Source: Clostridia bacterium (GTDB lineage: Bacteria; Bacillota; Clostridia; DUPQ01). From it: a DNA stretch of 7,490 nt. The position numbers and the translations under genes were made by a program. The stretch is taken from assembly GCA_030592085.1 (NCBI GenBank), contig JAUUZV010000123.1:1-7490 (forward strand), written 5' to 3'. Positions 6,541 to 7,490 of this stretch are shown in pieces (position 1 is the first letter of the stretch; every line of letters starts with the position of its first letter). The notes beneath the pieces were generated by a model that was given only the letters and a program-made list of their open reading frames with translations, searched no databases and had not been told where the DNA came from.

Positions 6541-7490
6541 ATGAGCACTGTTAAAAGAATATATGTGGAAAAGAAAAATGGTTATGACATTGAAGGTGTA
6601 CACCTTTTACATGAGTTTACTTCACTTCTTGGAATTACTAAATTAAAAAAAGTTAGAGTTCTAAATCGATATGATCTTGATGAAATAGATATAGATGATT
6701 ATACTCAATCTAAAACACTGATTTTTTCAGAACCTCCACTAGATTATATATATGAAGAAAATTTCCCGATTTCTCGTGATGAATTATTTTTTTCTTATGA
6801 ATATCTTCCGGGGCAATATGATCAACGAGCAGATTCAGCAGCTCAATGTATACAGTTGTTATCAGAAAAAGAAAAATGTTTAGTAACTTCTGCAAAAGTC
6901 TTAGTATTAGAAGGTGAAATTACAAACGATGAACTTGAAATTATAAAAAAATATGTAATTAACCCTGTGGAAGCTAGAGAAGCACTAAATAAAAAACCTA
7001 ATACATTACTGCTGTCATTAGAATTACCAAAACAAGTAAAAACTCTAACTGGGTTTATTAAGATGAATGATAAAGATAGGTTATCATTTATGGTTTTACA
7101 TGGTTTGGCTATGAATATTGAAGATGTTAAATTTATTCAAGATTATTTTACTAATATAGAAAAGCGAGATCCAACAATTACTGAAATCAAAGTAATTGAT
7201 ACTTATTGGTCAGATCATTGTAGACACACTACATTTCTAACAAAAATAGATAGTGTGAAAATTGAACCTTCAAAATATTTAGAAAAATGTCAGCAATCAT
7301 ATGAAAAGTATCTATTGGATAGAAAAATAATATATAAAGGAAAAAATGAAAAACATATTTGTTTAATGGATTTAGCCTTAGCTGCAATGAAATATATGAA
7401 AGTTAAAGGATTACTTCCAGATTTAGAAGAAACTGATGAAATAAATGCATGCTCCATTGTAATTGATGCAGATATTAATGGTAAAAATGA
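6541..7490 (+). CDS. purL: Phosphoribosylformylglycinamidine synthase, long form, 3'-truncated
   Basis: FGAM synthase carries out the fourth step of de novo purine synthesis: FGAR + glutamine + ATP to FGAM. The frame stays open from the ATG to the window edge, showing the first 316 residues of what is normally a protein of about 1,240 residues in the long single-chain type (recalled from Streptococcus and Clostridium). The start MSTVKRIYVEKK, the segment PGQYDQRADSAAQC (90-103) in the N-terminal PurS-like region, the linker motif IDTYWSDHCRHTTF (219-232) and EINACSIVIDAD (300-311) are diagnostic. The window stops just before the expected KNETHNHPTEIEP catalytic/ATP region, so the synthase core and the C-terminal glutaminase domain are not seen. 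A modest AGGA (6529-6532) lies 8 nt before the ATG. It is preceded by the htpG terminator. Other pur genes may follow outside the window. Confidence 0.96.
   Translation, partial: MSTVKRIYVEKKNGYDIEGVHLLHEFTSLLGITKLKKVRVLNRYDLDEIDIDDYTQSKTLIFSEPPLDYIYEENFPISRDELFFSYEYLPGQYDQRADSAAQCIQLLSEKEKCLVTSAKVLVLEGEITNDELEIIKKYVINPVEAREALNKKPNTLLLSLELPKQVKTLTGFIKMNDKDRLSFMVLHGLAMNIEDVKFIQDYFTNIEKRDPTITEIKVIDTYWSDHCRHTTFLTKIDSVKIEPSKYLEKCQQSYEKYLLDRKIIYKGKNEKHICLMDLALAAMKYMKVKGLLPDLEETDEINACSIVIDADINGKN

Noticed and set aside
1..7490. Mobile element, CRISPR array, toxin-antitoxin pair or defence island.
   Set aside because: All coding space is taken by housekeeping genes, with no transposase, terminal repeats, spaced direct repeats or small paired ORFs.

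Overview
The window is strongly A+T-rich and every gene uses standard stops (TAG once, otherwise TAA). No in-frame TGA is read through, so nothing suggests a mycoplasma-type code. AGGAGG-like ribosome binding sites, a two-gene KtrAB potassium system, a Bacillota-like DinB and the long single-chain PurL together suggest a low-GC Bacillota, for example a Clostridia or Erysipelotrichia/Bacilli-side gut anaerobe. The HtpG resembles the subtype I associate with Clostridia and Bacteroidota. I cannot name the species.

Layout, left to right. A 5'-truncated dinB (translesion DNA polymerase IV, + strand) fills the first 1,078 bases. Three genes on the - strand follow, in transcription order ktrB (K+ channel subunit), ktrA (its nucleotide-binding gate regulator) and a DUF1015-family gene of unknown function. 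dinB and the DUF1015 gene converge, and their 3' ends overlap by 6 bp. A 112-bp intergenic region then separates ktrB from the divergent htpG (Hsp90 chaperone, + strand). It holds back-to-back promoters and a 26-bp near-perfect palindrome. htpG ends at a clear intrinsic terminator, after which purL (FGAM synthase, + strand) begins and runs off the right edge. Every base is within or close to a gene; no non-coding stretch exceeds 112 bp.

Functionally this is mostly housekeeping: DNA damage tolerance, osmotic and K+ homeostasis, protein folding and de novo purine synthesis. ktrB and ktrA are 14 bp apart, with ktrA carrying a strong Shine-Dalgarno, so they are almost certainly one operon. The DUF1015 gene may be reached by read-through, but a good sigma-A-type promoter (TTGACT-17-TATTAT) lies just before it. 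The least explained parts are the ktrB/htpG promoter region (palindrome plus a possible 10-codon leader ORF overlapping the ktrB start) and the DUF1015 protein. I found no mobile element, CRISPR array, tRNA, rRNA, riboswitch or evident undescribed multi-gene system.
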